Origin: Dyadobacter flavalbus
GTDB taxonomy: Bacteria > Bacteroidota > Bacteroidia > Cytophagales > Spirosomataceae
Assembly: GCF_006149045.1 (NCBI RefSeq)
Contig: NZ_VBSN01000049.1
Coordinates: 186,001 to 250,000, forward strand
Length of the DNA: 64,000 nucleotides
Reading direction: 5' to 3'
Every line of letters begins with the position of its first letter. Within the stretch, counting starts at the first letter, position 1. Positions 53,423-62,578 of the stretch are shown piece after piece. The notes beneath the pieces were generated by a model that saw only the letters and a program-made list of their open reading frames with translations, was not told where the DNA came from and did not search any database. Made by a program: the position numbers and the translations under genes.

Positions 53423-56400
53423 ATGCTTATGAACACTTCTTTACACGCCTTGTCCGACAGCCCGCAACGCTGCCCGGCTCATCGGCTTTCCACATTAGAA
53501 CAAAAAGCCGGCAGGCTTTCGACGGCTGAAAAACAGCTGGCAAAATGCCCAGTCCTGCTGCTGCTGCTGCTTCAATTTTCATTGAGTACACGGGCACAGC
53601 CGGCCATTGAATGGAACAAAACACTCGGCGGCAACCTGAGAGAATATTTATATGCTGTAAAACAAACCGCAGACGGCGGGTATATCGCAGCCGGAAAGTC
53701 CAATTCGGCCATCGGCGGCGACAAAACGCAGGCCGGTAATGGAAATGATGATTACTGGGTGGTAAAAGTGGCGCCGGACGGTACCAAGCAGTGGGACCAA
53801 ACGTACGGAGGAAATGGTGTTGATGAGCTGAAAGAAGTTTTTCAGACTGCTGACGGCGGTTATTTGCTGGCCGGAAATTCCACATCGGATGCGGGCAGTG
53901 ACAAAAGCCAGAACGACAAAGCCGCGTCCGGAGGTATCCGCGGTGATTACTGGATCGTCAAAACTGATGCGGATGGTGAAATTGAATGGGACAAGACCAT
54001 TGGCGGTACCAGAGAAGAAATCCTGACAGATGCCAAACAGACTCCGGATGGTGGTTATGTGCTTGTTGGCACATCGAATTCCGGGGTAAGCGGTGACAAG
54101 ACCAAGGCAGGTACGGAATCATGGGTTGTAAAGTTAAGGGCTGACGGCAGCATTCAGTGGGACAATCCCGTTGAATATATTCATAAAACTAAAATTGACC
54201 CTACGCAGGATGGCGGATATATTGTAGGCGGCAATACCGTCAACGTTCCAGGACAGGATTATTCCGACAGTTACATTATTAAACTTTCCCCGAACGGAAG
54301 GATTGAATGGGGTACCGTATTCAACCTTCATCAAAGTGAACTCATGGACGTTCACCAGACCCGCGAAGGGCAGTATATTGTGGCTATAAAGACTGAAACG
54401 CCTGATTCCGGCATTCCTTATCTGGTTGTCAAACTGGAAAACACAGGCATAGAAATATGGCGCAAGATTTTCACTGCTTCCGCTGCAAACGATGATTTTA
54501 AACTCGCCAATATCAGGCAGGTCATTCAGACTGCGGATGGCGGCTTTCTGGCCGGAGGTTACTCGGACTCTCCTGCCGGCGCGGACAAAAGCGAAGATTC
54601 AAAAGGAGGAGACGATTACTGGCTGGTAAAAATGGATGCGGATGGCAACAAACAATGGGACAAAACCATCGGCGGACCGGGCTCGGATTTTCTTCAATCC
54701 ATAGAACTGACGCGTGACGGCGGCTATATACTGGGCGGCAATTCCGATTCACCAACAGGGCAAGACAAGACAGAAGCTTCCAGAGGCGAAGCCGATTTCT
54801 GGATTGTGAAGCTGGCTCCGGAATTCAATATCAGGGTGCTCAGCTTTTCAGCCAGTAATCTCGGCTTTACCGTCACTGCGGATTCATCCGCCCCGGCACA
54901 GTCCGTTTTGCTTGTGGCAAGCAGCGGTTTGCCTCAGGTTACACTTTCCAAATCGGCCAACAGTTCCTGGCTTACGCTTCCTTCGTCTGCACTGGGAAAT
55001 TTGTCTTTTAACGTCGATGCAGCCGGCCTGGCACCGGGCACGTACAATGCCACCGTGAATGCAATAGCGCCGGGATATGCCGGTGCAACGCTGAACGTAC
55101 TGCTGACGGTAGTTCCGGGCAACCAGCTGACAACCGTCCGTATCAATGCCGGCGGGCCGAGTTTTACCACTTCGGACGGGCGCCTGTTCAGCGAAGACCG
55201 GTACTTTGGCGGCTTCGACCGGATTTATTACATTCCCGGCCGGGAAATCCTGTATACGACGGATGACGTGCTTTACCGTACCGAGCGAAGCGCGCCTTCT
55301 TTCAGCTACGATATTCCGGTTGTCAACGGCGATTATGTTGTCGTGCTGCATTTCGCTGAAATATGGTTTGATTCACCAAAAGGCAACGCAGGCAAACGCT
55401 TGTTCAACGTGGATATGGAAGGAAACCGGAAGCTGGAAAACTATGATATTTATGCCAAAGCAGACGATGCACTCGCAGCCTTGGAGGAAGAATTTCAACT
55501 GACGGTTACGGACGGCGTTTTAAATATCAATTTTTCAAAAGGCGCTGCCGATCTGCCCACGGTAGCCGCCATTGAGGTCATCCCGAAGTCGGATTTTACC
55601 AAATCAACACTTACATTACCCGCTGTTGCAGATGCCTATGTGCATACCTATTTTCCCGATGAAAATTTCGGCACGGAGGATCAGCTGATCGTCAAGTCGG
55701 GAGGGATCAACATCAGCCGTCAGACATACCTGAAATTTCTGCTGACCGGCATCAGTGATGTAACCTCGGCCAGGCTCCGGATTTACGGCTATAATGTGGA
55801 AAGTACAAGGAAAGTCAATACGTCTGCGTACAGCGTGGACAACGATGCCTGGACTGAAACAGGCATTACTTATAACAACGCCCCGGCAAGCAGTGCTTGG
55901 CCCCTGACCCGCAAAGCAGCGGGCAATGTGCCAGAATATCATATTCTGGATGTGACCGCCTTTGTGCAATCGCAGACGGAAGGTGACAAGGTTGTCAGCA
56001 TCATGCTCAGAAATCCGACGTCCGCCAACAAAAAACTTGTTTTTCACAGCAGGGAAAACCCTTCGGGCATGGCTCCCGAGCTTGTCGTTACAACACAAAA
56101 ACCTGTTGCTAACAGTTCCCGCCTCAGTGCGAAACCTGAGGTGAAAGATGAATTGTTGCATCAGAAAAGCACTGTATCCTCGGTTTATCCCAATCCGGTA
56201 AAAAAACACTTTACACTCAGTCTTTCCAGCAGGCATGAAGGTGCAGTTTCCCTGCAGCTGATTACCCGGTCGGGCAGATCGTATGATGTGAAGGCATCTG
56301 AACAAAGTGCGGCTTCCGCCCTGAAGCAGGTTGACCTTTCCGGATTTTCGCTTGACAAAGGAATTTACCTGCTGAAAATACGTTCCGGTACAGCCACAGA

Positions 56401-56428
56401 AGTTTTGAAAGTCCTCGTGGCCGAATAA
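53423..56428 (+). CDS. Secreted seven-repeat propeller protein with malectin, DNRLRE and T9SS domains (paralogue 3)
   Basis: I chose the ATG at 53423 (1001 residues); an ATG at 53360 is also in frame, and both give an unusually long n-region (about 40 residues) before the hydrophobic core CPVLLLLLLQFSLSTRAQP. Seven repeats follow; repeats 4-6 are degenerate (IQWDNPVEY, IEWGTVFNL, IEIWRKIFT), while the others keep xWDKTxGG and DGGYxxGG. A beta domain, malectin (RINAGGPSFTTSDG), DNRLRE (VADAYVHTYFPDENFG) and a T9SS end (SSVYPNPVKKHFTL) complete it. It lacks the Ig-like insert present between the beta domain and malectin in the paralogues at 33.3 and 36.6 kb. Function unknown; surface glycan binding is inference. 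Confidence 0.87.
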   Translation: MLMNTSLHALSDSPQRCPAHRLSTLEQKAGRLSTAEKQLAKCPVLLLLLLQFSLSTRAQPAIEWNKTLGGNLREYLYAVKQTADGGYIAAGKSNSAIGGDKTQAGNGNDDYWVVKVAPDGTKQWDQTYGGNGVDELKEVFQTADGGYLLAGNSTSDAGSDKSQNDKAASGGIRGDYWIVKTDADGEIEWDKTIGGTREEILTDAKQTPDGGYVLVGTSNSGVSGDKTKAGTESWVVKLRADGSIQWDNPVEYIHKTKIDPTQDGGYIVGGNTVNVPGQDYSDSYIIKLSPNGRIEWGTVFNLHQSELMDVHQTREGQYIVAIKTETPDSGIPYLVVKLENTGIEIWRKIFTASAANDDFKLANIRQVIQTADGGFLAGGYSDSPAGADKSEDSKGGDDYWLVKMDADGNKQWDKTIGGPGSDFLQSIELTRDGGYILGGNSDSPTGQDKTEASRGEADFWIVKLAPEFNIRVLSFSASNLGFTVTADSSAPAQSVLLVASSGLPQVTLSKSANSSWLTLPSSALGNLSFNVDAAGLAPGTYNATVNAIAPGYAGATLNVLLTVVPGNQLTTVRINAGGPSFTTSDGRLFSEDRYFGGFDRIYYIPGREILYTTDDVLYRTERSAPSFSYDIPVVNGDYVVVLHFAEIWFDSPKGNAGKRLFNVDMEGNRKLENYDIYAKADDALAALEEEFQLTVTDGVLNINFSKGAADLPTVAAIEVIPKSDFTKSTLTLPAVADAYVHTYFPDENFGTEDQLIVKSGGINISRQTYLKFLLTGISDVTSARLRIYGYNVESTRKVNTSAYSVDNDAWTETGITYNNAPASSAWPLTRKAAGNVPEYHILDVTAFVQSQTEGDKVVSIMLRNPTSANKKLVFHSRENPSGMAPELVVTTQKPVANSSRLSAKPEVKDELLHQKSTVSSVYPNPVKKHFTLSLSSRHEGAVSLQLITRSGRSYDVKASEQSAASALKQVDLSGFSLDKGIYLLKIRSGTATEVLKVLVAE

Positions 56429-56494
56429 ACGAGGATGTAAAATCTTGTTTCGCTAACAGCCTTTCAGAAATATAAAAGTTTTTTCCCGCTTCCC

Positions 56495-56530
56495 GCCCCC
56501 GAAAATGCCATATAGGCTTCGGGGGCATTT
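56495..56530 (+). terminator. Terminator of the third propeller/malectin gene
   Basis: GCCCCCGAA (56495-56503) pairs with TTCGGGGGC (56518-56526), with an inner GCC/GGC stem, followed by ATTTTTAT. It lies about 65 bp after the stop. Confidence 0.85.
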
Positions 56531-56673
56531 TTATGAAACGGGCTTGATTAGTACGGGTAACCGTATCCGGTTGTGAAACAAATGTTTGTTGATATTTAAC
56601 ATTCCGGTAACTGCTGTTATGGTGAACAGGGCTAAATTGTCCGGAAAACCTTTCACCTCGCTTTCCAAAGAAA

Positions 56674-57078
56674 ATGTTATCAAAACCAATTCGGAACCTC
56701 ATTCTTTTACTGATTCTGTTCCTCTTTATAGACATCACCGGATCGTGGATACCCGTGTATTTTATGAACCCGGATCATGCATCGGTTCCTCTGACAATCA
56801 GTTCCGTATTTCTGACAATCGGATTTCGTCTGTTTTTTGCCTTGTGGTACTGGATAGCAATTTACTCCGTTTGGATGCTTGCCAACATCGGTATCTTCCT
56901 GATTTTCCCCCGGTCTGTAATGAGGTCCGTTGCCGTCAGTTCCGTTATACCGCTTTTTGTCATTTGCACGGTTCCTGATGCCGTTCCTGTGGTTATCTGG
57001 TATTGTCTCCTGAGTATTGCTTTCGGTTTTATGTTTCATAAATACGCTGACACTACCGCCCCGGTGAACGGAATGTAG
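56674..57078 (+). CDS. Small multi-span membrane protein (134 residues)
   Basis: The frame encodes about four hydrophobic segments (about 8-28, 42-62, 66-78 and 86-122), with ILLLILFLFIDITGSWIPVY, LFFALWYWIAIYSVWMLANI and VICTVPDAVPVVIWYCLLSI, and a short polar C-terminus. I recognised no family. Codon pattern and clear membrane topology argue for a real gene. It stands alone after the T9SS gene's terminator. Confidence 0.55.
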   Translation: MLSKPIRNLILLLILFLFIDITGSWIPVYFMNPDHASVPLTISSVFLTIGFRLFFALWYWIAIYSVWMLANIGIFLIFPRSVMRSVAVSSVIPLFVICTVPDAVPVVIWYCLLSIAFGFMFHKYADTTAPVNGM

Positions 57079-57382
57079 GGTATGGCTGACTGTTGCCTTA
57101 TTTTAATTTTTTTCGTTTTTCCGAGAATCAATATTTTCAGTTACTCGGGTGCGGGTATTTTCACAGTAATGTAATTCTTGCTGATCTGTGCGGTTGAAGC
57201 CGGCTTTCTTCCAGTTCCGGATTACATGCTTTTATTAGAAAAGGTAAAAACCCTTTTAAAGATGCTTTTGTGCATACCGGAAATCCAGTGCAGGCAATGT
57301 GAGTTGACAAGAAAGCAGAAACACACTTGCCGGAGCAAGGAAACAGGAATAAAGAAAAATAACGCTACCCTGATAAAAATTC

Positions 57383-57913
57383 ATGGCATCCGAAGAACCC
57401 AAGAAAACAGGAAAAATCAATATTGAAGTATTACTCGGCTTATCCGCGACTTTCCTGAGCTTTGCCGCCCTGATCGTTTCTGTATTTCAAACCAAAATTG
57501 CACGGGAGCAGCAGCATGCTTCGGTATGGCCATATCTTTCGGCTTCTTTTTCCAATGCAGAACATTCCTATTCATACAATGTCAATAATTTCGGGATCGG
57601 GCCGGCCATCATCCGGAATGTAAGCTGGGAAATGGGAGATTCCGTTTATAGCAGCACTTTCGATTTTATCCGCAACGAAATAGGTTTTCCAAAAGGTCTC
57701 GGAAGAAGTGAAATGGAAAGCGGCTATGTGGTGCCTGCAAACAATGGTTTATCCCTGATTGAGGTCAATGACAACGATTCTTTGTCCCGGATAATGGAAA
57801 AGAAATTAACCAGCAATTCGTTCCGGCTTCGCGTGATCTATTCCGACGTGTACGGAAACTGCTGGGAAATGGGAACGGGCAAGACCAAACCTTTGTCCGA
57901 ATGTCCGGAATGA
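57383..57913 (+). CDS. Membrane-anchored hypothetical protein (176 residues)
   Basis: After a short polar start (MASEEPKKTGKINIEV) there is one transmembrane helix (about 17-37, LLGLSATFLSFAALIVSVFQ), then a soluble beta-rich domain (HASVWPYLSASFSNAEHSYS; YNVNNFGIGPAIIRNVSWEM; FRLRVIYSDVYGNCWEMGTG). The WPYxxxSxS and NxGxGPAxI phrases are common in a loosely defined group of single-span bacterial proteins of unknown role. No operon partner is obvious. The gene is preceded by a 300-bp stretch whose overlapping frame at 57178-57426 I judge spurious. Confidence 0.6.
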   Translation: MASEEPKKTGKINIEVLLGLSATFLSFAALIVSVFQTKIAREQQHASVWPYLSASFSNAEHSYSYNVNNFGIGPAIIRNVSWEMGDSVYSSTFDFIRNEIGFPKGLGRSEMESGYVVPANNGLSLIEVNDNDSLSRIMEKKLTSNSFRLRVIYSDVYGNCWEMGTGKTKPLSECPE

Positions 57914-58161
57914 TGCCTGCTTTATCAAACAGCCAACCGGGTTGAAGGCCTGATATCGATCATTTATTTGCCGGATTCACTCGGGAAACACAAGGATGCC
58001 AGGGAAAAACTGACTGGTCACAAAAAATCGGATCGCTTCATTGAACCTCTTTTCCGGTTCAGCCCGTACATATTACGCTTCAAGGCACAACAGGTTTACC
58101 GCTGCCGTTTTTCTGCTGAATTTTGATGAGTCAAATCAAAAAAAGATATCAAAAATCAGCC

Positions 58162-58743
58162 ATGAAAACAATTACAAAAATGAACACGCTCGAAAAACCG
58201 GCACGGACCATCACCAATCCATTGATGAAAGATGAAGTTGTATTTCTCGAAACCAGCCGTGAAAGTGGCGGCAGGTACACACTGGTAGAAGTAAGCCTGG
58301 CAGCGGGAGCCGGCAACCCGCTTCATTATCACGATCATTTTTCAGAAGAATTCACCTGTCTTTCCGGAGAACTGAGCATCGAACTGAATGGAAAAATCAT
58401 CCGTTTGTCAGCAGGTGAAACCATAATTGCACCGGCCCGCAGCAAACACCGGTTTTTCAACCAGAGCAAATCGGAATGCCGGTTTCAATGCCGCATTGCT
58501 CCCGGCTGCCCGGGATTTGAGCAAACTTTACAAATTACCTACGGACTGGCGCACGACGGAAAAACCAATAAACAAGGTGTTCCGCAAAGCCCGCTGATCC
58601 TGGGTTACATGTTCCTGATCAGCGGTACCCGGCTTACGGGAATCATGTCGGCAATGGAACCGCTGCTGAGATGGTTTGGCCGGCGCGCAATCGCCAAAGG
58701 CATTGCAGCGGAATTACAACGACAATATGTTACAATTCACTGA
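58162..58743 (+). CDS. Cupin-domain protein
   Basis: The ATG at 58162 gives 193 residues; a longer start at 58123 adds a short basic extension. The cupin motif 1 reads GAGNPLHYHDHFSEEFTCLS (metal-type His, His, Glu), with motif 2 in PARSKHRFFNQSKSE. A C-terminal helical part (about 130-193) ends RWFGRRAIAKGIAAELQRQY. No enzymatic class can be assigned. It precedes the LytS kinase gene by 54 bp on the same strand and may be in the same transcript. Confidence 0.8.
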   Translation: MKTITKMNTLEKPARTITNPLMKDEVVFLETSRESGGRYTLVEVSLAAGAGNPLHYHDHFSEEFTCLSGELSIELNGKIIRLSAGETIIAPARSKHRFFNQSKSECRFQCRIAPGCPGFEQTLQITYGLAHDGKTNKQGVPQSPLILGYMFLISGTRLTGIMSAMEPLLRWFGRRAIAKGIAAELQRQYVTIH

Positions 58744-58797
58744 TTACGGGTGTTTCATTGCCGCATCCATTCCGTATATTCGTTTTGTAAATCCTGC

Positions 58798-59832
58798 ATG
58801 CGCATCATGAAACAATGGGCCAAGTTTGACCGGTACGACGTCCTGGTTTATCTGCTGAACTCTCCGGCAATCATTATCGTAAATTACATTCTTTTTGGCG
58901 GCATGTATTTTCAGAACACCGGCCTGTTTATCAAAGTTACCGTACTGGCCAACTTGTGGGGAGCAATGGTGTTCCTGATGCTGACATTATGGATGAAGTT
59001 CATGCGCTACCGCTTCGGCAAACCCGATGATTTCGGTTCGCGGCTGATGTATTCGATGCTCATGTACGTGGCAGTCATGATGGCCATGATGCTGCTGCTG
59101 GTTTACTGCTACGGTTTGCTGAAACTGCCCTACAAGCCGGAAAATGTGCTGTGGGTGCTCGTCATAGGCTTCGTGACCAACGTTATTTCGGCGGGCTGTC
59201 ACGAAGCCATTTTCACCTATTATCAGTTGCAGGCAAGTACAAAGCGTGAATTCGAGCTGAAAGAAATGCATATGCAGCGACAGATGGACGTGCTCAAACA
59301 GCAGATCAACCCGCATTTTCTGTTCAACAGCCTTAACTCGCTCATGGCGCTGATCGGTGAGGACGCCGAGCTTGCCGAACGTTTTGTGGAAGAGCTCAGC
59401 TCGGTGTACCGTTATGTGCTGCGCGCCAATGAGCAAAACCTGATTAACCTGTCCGACGAGCTGGAATTCATCCGTTCGTACTCCCATTTGCTGGCGACCC
59501 GGCATGGCAAGGGCTTTAACCTGACGATTGAAGTGGACCCTGCATGGGCGCATCACCAGCTTCCGCCGTTAACTCTGCAGCTGCTGATCGAGAATGCCGT
59601 CAAACACAATATTGTCATGAACGATATGCCGCTGAACGTAAAAATCCATACAGACGATCTGGCGAACCTGCACGTCAGCAATAATCTGCAGAAGAAAAAT
59701 ATACGTGTGGCTTCCAATGGCGTCGGACTGTCCAATATTCTGGCAAGGTACCAGATGCTGGGACAGCCGACACCTGTGATCAGGCAGGAAGCGGGCTGGT
59801 TTTTCGTTGCCGTACCGCTGATCTCCGCCTGA
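58798..59832 (+). CDS. LytS/YehU-type sensor histidine kinase
   Basis: I chose the ATG at 58798 (344 residues), with 58807 also possible; a GTG at 58750 would add an implausible start. Four transmembrane segments lie at about 15-35, 45-65, 86-106 and 116-138, followed by a linker helix. The His-kinase domain has QQINPHFLFNSLNSLMALI (phospho-acceptor His173), a YRYVLRANEQNLINLSDELE segment, the N-box LTLQLLIENAVKHN (Asn266) and the G-box SNGVGLSNILARYQMLG. There is no separate periplasmic sensor domain, so it probably senses within the membrane. The LytTR regulator gene follows 40 bp later. Confidence 0.93.
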   Translation: MRIMKQWAKFDRYDVLVYLLNSPAIIIVNYILFGGMYFQNTGLFIKVTVLANLWGAMVFLMLTLWMKFMRYRFGKPDDFGSRLMYSMLMYVAVMMAMMLLLVYCYGLLKLPYKPENVLWVLVIGFVTNVISAGCHEAIFTYYQLQASTKREFELKEMHMQRQMDVLKQQINPHFLFNSLNSLMALIGEDAELAERFVEELSSVYRYVLRANEQNLINLSDELEFIRSYSHLLATRHGKGFNLTIEVDPAWAHHQLPPLTLQLLIENAVKHNIVMNDMPLNVKIHTDDLANLHVSNNLQKKNIRVASNGVGLSNILARYQMLGQPTPVIRQEAGWFFVAVPLISA

Positions 59833-59872
59833 CAAACAATCTTATTCCGAGCATTATTTTCTTGACTTACCG

Positions 59873-60646
59873 ATGAATGTATTAATAGTAGAAGACGAAC
59901 AACTGGCGGTTCTTAAGCTCACCAAACTGCTGGCAGAAGTAGCACCGGCATTGAAAGTGGCTGGTACCACGGCAAGTGTCACCGGTACGGTTTCCTATCT
60001 TCAGAACAATCCCGCGCCTGACCTTATTTTTATGGATATCGAGCTGGCAGACGGACAAAGCTTCGAGATTTTCGAGCGGATCAGCGTTCCGGCACCGGTC
60101 ATTTTCACGACTTCGTACGACGAATACGCAATCAAGGCATTCAAGGTCAACAGTATTGATTATTTGCTCAAACCGGTTAAAAAACAGGATCTTGCCGCAA
60201 GCCTGCAAAAGCACGGGGAACTCTACGGTGATAAAAAAACAGCATCTTCCCCTATTGCAATTGACTCGCTGATCGAACAGCTCCGCAAGCAGGTACAGCC
60301 CACTGAATACCGGTTGCGGTTTCTGGTCCGGCATTTATCCCAATGGCTGCCCGTGAATGTAAGTGAAATTGCATTTTTTTATTCAGAGGAAGGAATGACG
60401 CTTTTCCGCACATCAAACAATCAGAAATTTCCGCTCGATTATGCGCTGGACGAACTGGAAAACATGCTCGATCCCAAACTGTTTTTCAGGGCAAACCGGC
60501 AATTTCTGGTCAATGTCTCCGCCGTGCAGCAAATCCACTCCTACTTCAACAACAAACTTAAACTGACGCTCAAACCCGCATCCGACGACGAAGTGCTGGT
60601 CAGCAGGGAAAGAGCTACGGATTTCAAGAAATGGATGGGCAAGTAA
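59873..60646 (+). CDS. LytTR-family response regulator
   Basis: The 257-residue protein has a receiver domain (about 1-120: acidic pocket in VEDEQ, acceptor Asp55 in FMDIELADG, switch Thr in FTTSYDEYAIKAFKVNSIDY, Lys in LLKPVKK) and a LytTR DNA-binding domain (about 145-257: LPVNVSEIAFFYSEEGMTLF; LDPKLFFRANRQFLVNVSAV). It is the partner of the LytS-type kinase upstream. Such pairs in Bacteroidota control envelope and carbohydrate functions; the targets here are unknown. It is convergent with an AraC gene, with only 23 bp between stops and no clear terminator. Confidence 0.94.
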   Translation: MNVLIVEDEQLAVLKLTKLLAEVAPALKVAGTTASVTGTVSYLQNNPAPDLIFMDIELADGQSFEIFERISVPAPVIFTTSYDEYAIKAFKVNSIDYLLKPVKKQDLAASLQKHGELYGDKKTASSPIAIDSLIEQLRKQVQPTEYRLRFLVRHLSQWLPVNVSEIAFFYSEEGMTLFRTSNNQKFPLDYALDELENMLDPKLFFRANRQFLVNVSAVQQIHSYFNNKLKLTLKPASDDEVLVSRERATDFKKWMGK

Positions 60647-60669
60647 GTGCACCCGTCAATATGTTATCC

Positions 60670-61575
60670 TCAGTTCAGGCTGCGGAATTCAACGGGCGTT
60701 TTTCCGGTTTTCTGCTTGAAAAGTTTATTGAAATACTGCGGATACTCAAATCCAAGAACATAGGCAATTTCGCCAACGGACTTGTCCGTACCGAGCAGCA
60801 GATTCTTGGCTTCCTCAATCAGGTAATAATGGATATAGTCCTGCGCGTTCCTGCCGGTTTCTTTTTTAAGCAGATCACTCAGATAGCCCGGCGACAAGAA
60901 TACCTGCTCCGCCAGATCCCTGACCGTAGGCAGGCGTTTTTCGGCACGGTCCTGAAAATAGGAAGCCAGCAATTTTTCAATCTGCGTGACGACTCCGTTG
61001 CCCGAGTGCTTGCGGGTAATAAACTGCCGGCTGTAAAAACGGGTGCAGTAATTGAGCAGCAGTTCAATTTGTGAAACGATGATAGGCTGGCTGTGTTCGT
61101 CTATGTTCTCATGCAGTTCCGCTTCTATTTTTGACACGCAATCTTTTAGAATCTGATTCTCCTTATCCGACAGATGCAGCGCCTCCGCAATTTCGTACGT
61201 AAAAAAGCTGTAATCCTTCATTTTTTCAAATAACGAAGTTGCCCTGATCAGGTCCGGATGAAAGAATAAGCCCCAGCCGCTTATGACCGCACCGGGGTCA
61301 AAGTCGTTATCCAGTTCCATGACCTGATTGGGCGCCATGCAGATCAGACTGCCATCCTGAAAATCGACGACTTTACGGCCGTACCTGACGTTGTTGCGGT
61401 TATAGCTTTTGCAGATCAGCGAATAGAAATCACAGGAAAGCAAGGTCTTTTCCGTAATATCTTCCCGGACTTTGCCGAAATCAATCACGGCCGCCAGCGG
61501 GTGCTGCACAGCCTGTTCCAGCCGAAAGAACCGGAACAGGTCTGAAATGCCTTGTAAATGGAGGAACGCGCTCAT
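60670..61575 (-). CDS. AraC-family transcriptional regulator
   Basis: The 301-residue protein has an N-terminal sensing domain (VVDFQDGSLICMAPNQVMEL) and a C-terminal double helix-turn-helix (RDLAEQVFLSPGYLSDLLKK, then VGEIAYVLGFEYPQYFNKLF ending TGKTPVEFRSLN). The gene lies 15 bp downstream of the frameshifted SDR gene on the same strand, so the two are probably co-transcribed. A partial AraC gene at the right window edge is similar in type. Regulation of the SDR/epimerase pair is likely but inferred. Confidence 0.9.
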   Translation of the reverse strand: MSAFLHLQGISDLFRFFRLEQAVQHPLAAVIDFGKVREDITEKTLLSCDFYSLICKSYNRNNVRYGRKVVDFQDGSLICMAPNQVMELDNDFDPGAVISGWGLFFHPDLIRATSLFEKMKDYSFFTYEIAEALHLSDKENQILKDCVSKIEAELHENIDEHSQPIIVSQIELLLNYCTRFYSRQFITRKHSGNGVVTQIEKLLASYFQDRAEKRLPTVRDLAEQVFLSPGYLSDLLKKETGRNAQDYIHYYLIEEAKNLLLGTDKSVGEIAYVLGFEYPQYFNKLFKQKTGKTPVEFRSLN

Positions 61576-61590
61576 TACTGTAAATATAAC

Positions 61591-62405
61591 TTAAATCCCG
61601 AACTGCGATTTCATACCGGCCATAAACGTGGCATCATCGGTTTCCCTGCGCTGCGCAATAATGGCTTTGGCATCTTCGCCTGCCGTATAACGCAGCTGGT
61701 CTGTGCCGTCCGTTGCCGCTTCGAATACCACATCCGCAACCACACTCGCCGGAGATGCATTTCTGAAAAATTCCGGCATTCCGGTCATCACTTGCTGGAC
61801 AATATGCTGGTATTCGGCCATACTTTCATCATTGCTGAAATCCAGCGAACGGCCGCCAAAATCCGTAGCAATGGCACCCGGCTCAACGATCTTTACTTGC
61901 CCGCCAAACTGTTCCACTTCAAAGCGCAGCGATTCTGAAATGCCTTCCACCGCGAATTTCGTTCCGTGATACAAGGTTCCAAGGGGAAAAGTCATCTTGC
62001 CGCCGATGGAGGAAATATTGATGATGATCCCGCTTTTGTTTTCACGAAAATGCGGCAATACGGCCCTGGTCACATCCAGTAACCCGATGACATTGGTATT
62101 AAACTGACGGATAATCTGCTCCCTGCTGAAAGATTCCAGAATCCCGTAAGCGCCGTAACCGGCATTGTTGAGCAGTACATCGATCCGGCCGAATTTGCGA
62201 ATACCTTCCTTTACGGCATTTTCAATGGATACCGGATCCTGTACATCAAGCCTTGTCACCAGGGTTTGTTCCGAATTAATCAAGGCAGTTTCCTTTTCAG
62301 GATTGCGCATGGTAGCCACCACATTCCAGCCTTTACTTAAAAATAACTGCGCAGTAGCGCGCCGATCCCGCTGCTGGCGCCTGTAATCAAAATGGTCTTT
62401 TTCAT
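61591..62405 (-). pseudogene. Short-chain dehydrogenase/reductase gene with a single-base frameshift near the N-terminus
   Basis: From the ATG at 62403-62405 the frame reads MKKTILITGASSGIGA, the SDR cofactor motif, then hits a stop after 22 codons. The rest of the SDR, in the next frame from about 62360, includes QLFLSKGWNVVATMRN, LDVQDP, VLLNNAGYGAYG and the catalytic Ser plus TLYHGTK (Tyr and Lys). Inserting one base in the GC-rich run at 62357-62364 (GGCCGCGC for GGCGCGC) joins both parts perfectly. The 243-codon frame from 62322 lacks the TGASSGIG motif, so it would not bind cofactor normally. This is either a real frameshift or a sequencing error. Confidence 0.85.
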
Positions 62406-62461
62406 TTTTTCAGTTGTTTAATGATGCATCAAAGGTCCCTTTAAAAGCAGGCTGGCGGGTA

Positions 62462-62484
62462 ATACAAATGCAGGATGTTTGTAT
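62462..62484. promoter_or_regulatory. Inverted repeat in the SDR/epimerase divergent promoter region
   Basis: ATACAAA (62462-62468) and TTTGTAT (62478-62484) are perfect inverted 7-bp arms with a 9-bp spacer, between the divergent SDR gene and the plus-strand NAD-binding gene. A dimeric or AraC-type regulator site is possible. Arms this short also occur by chance. Confidence 0.3.
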
Positions 62485-62578
62485 GCTTTTTACGGTTTTG
62501 GCTAAATCAAACGCGGATTTGGATAAATCCAGCCGGTAAAAGCCTCCGATCTTTGCACAAACAAAAGAAAAATCAATC

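Noticed and set aside
57178..57426. 82-codon frame before the 176-residue membrane protein
   Set aside because: It overlaps the start of the better-supported gene at 57383 and its composition is not convincing.
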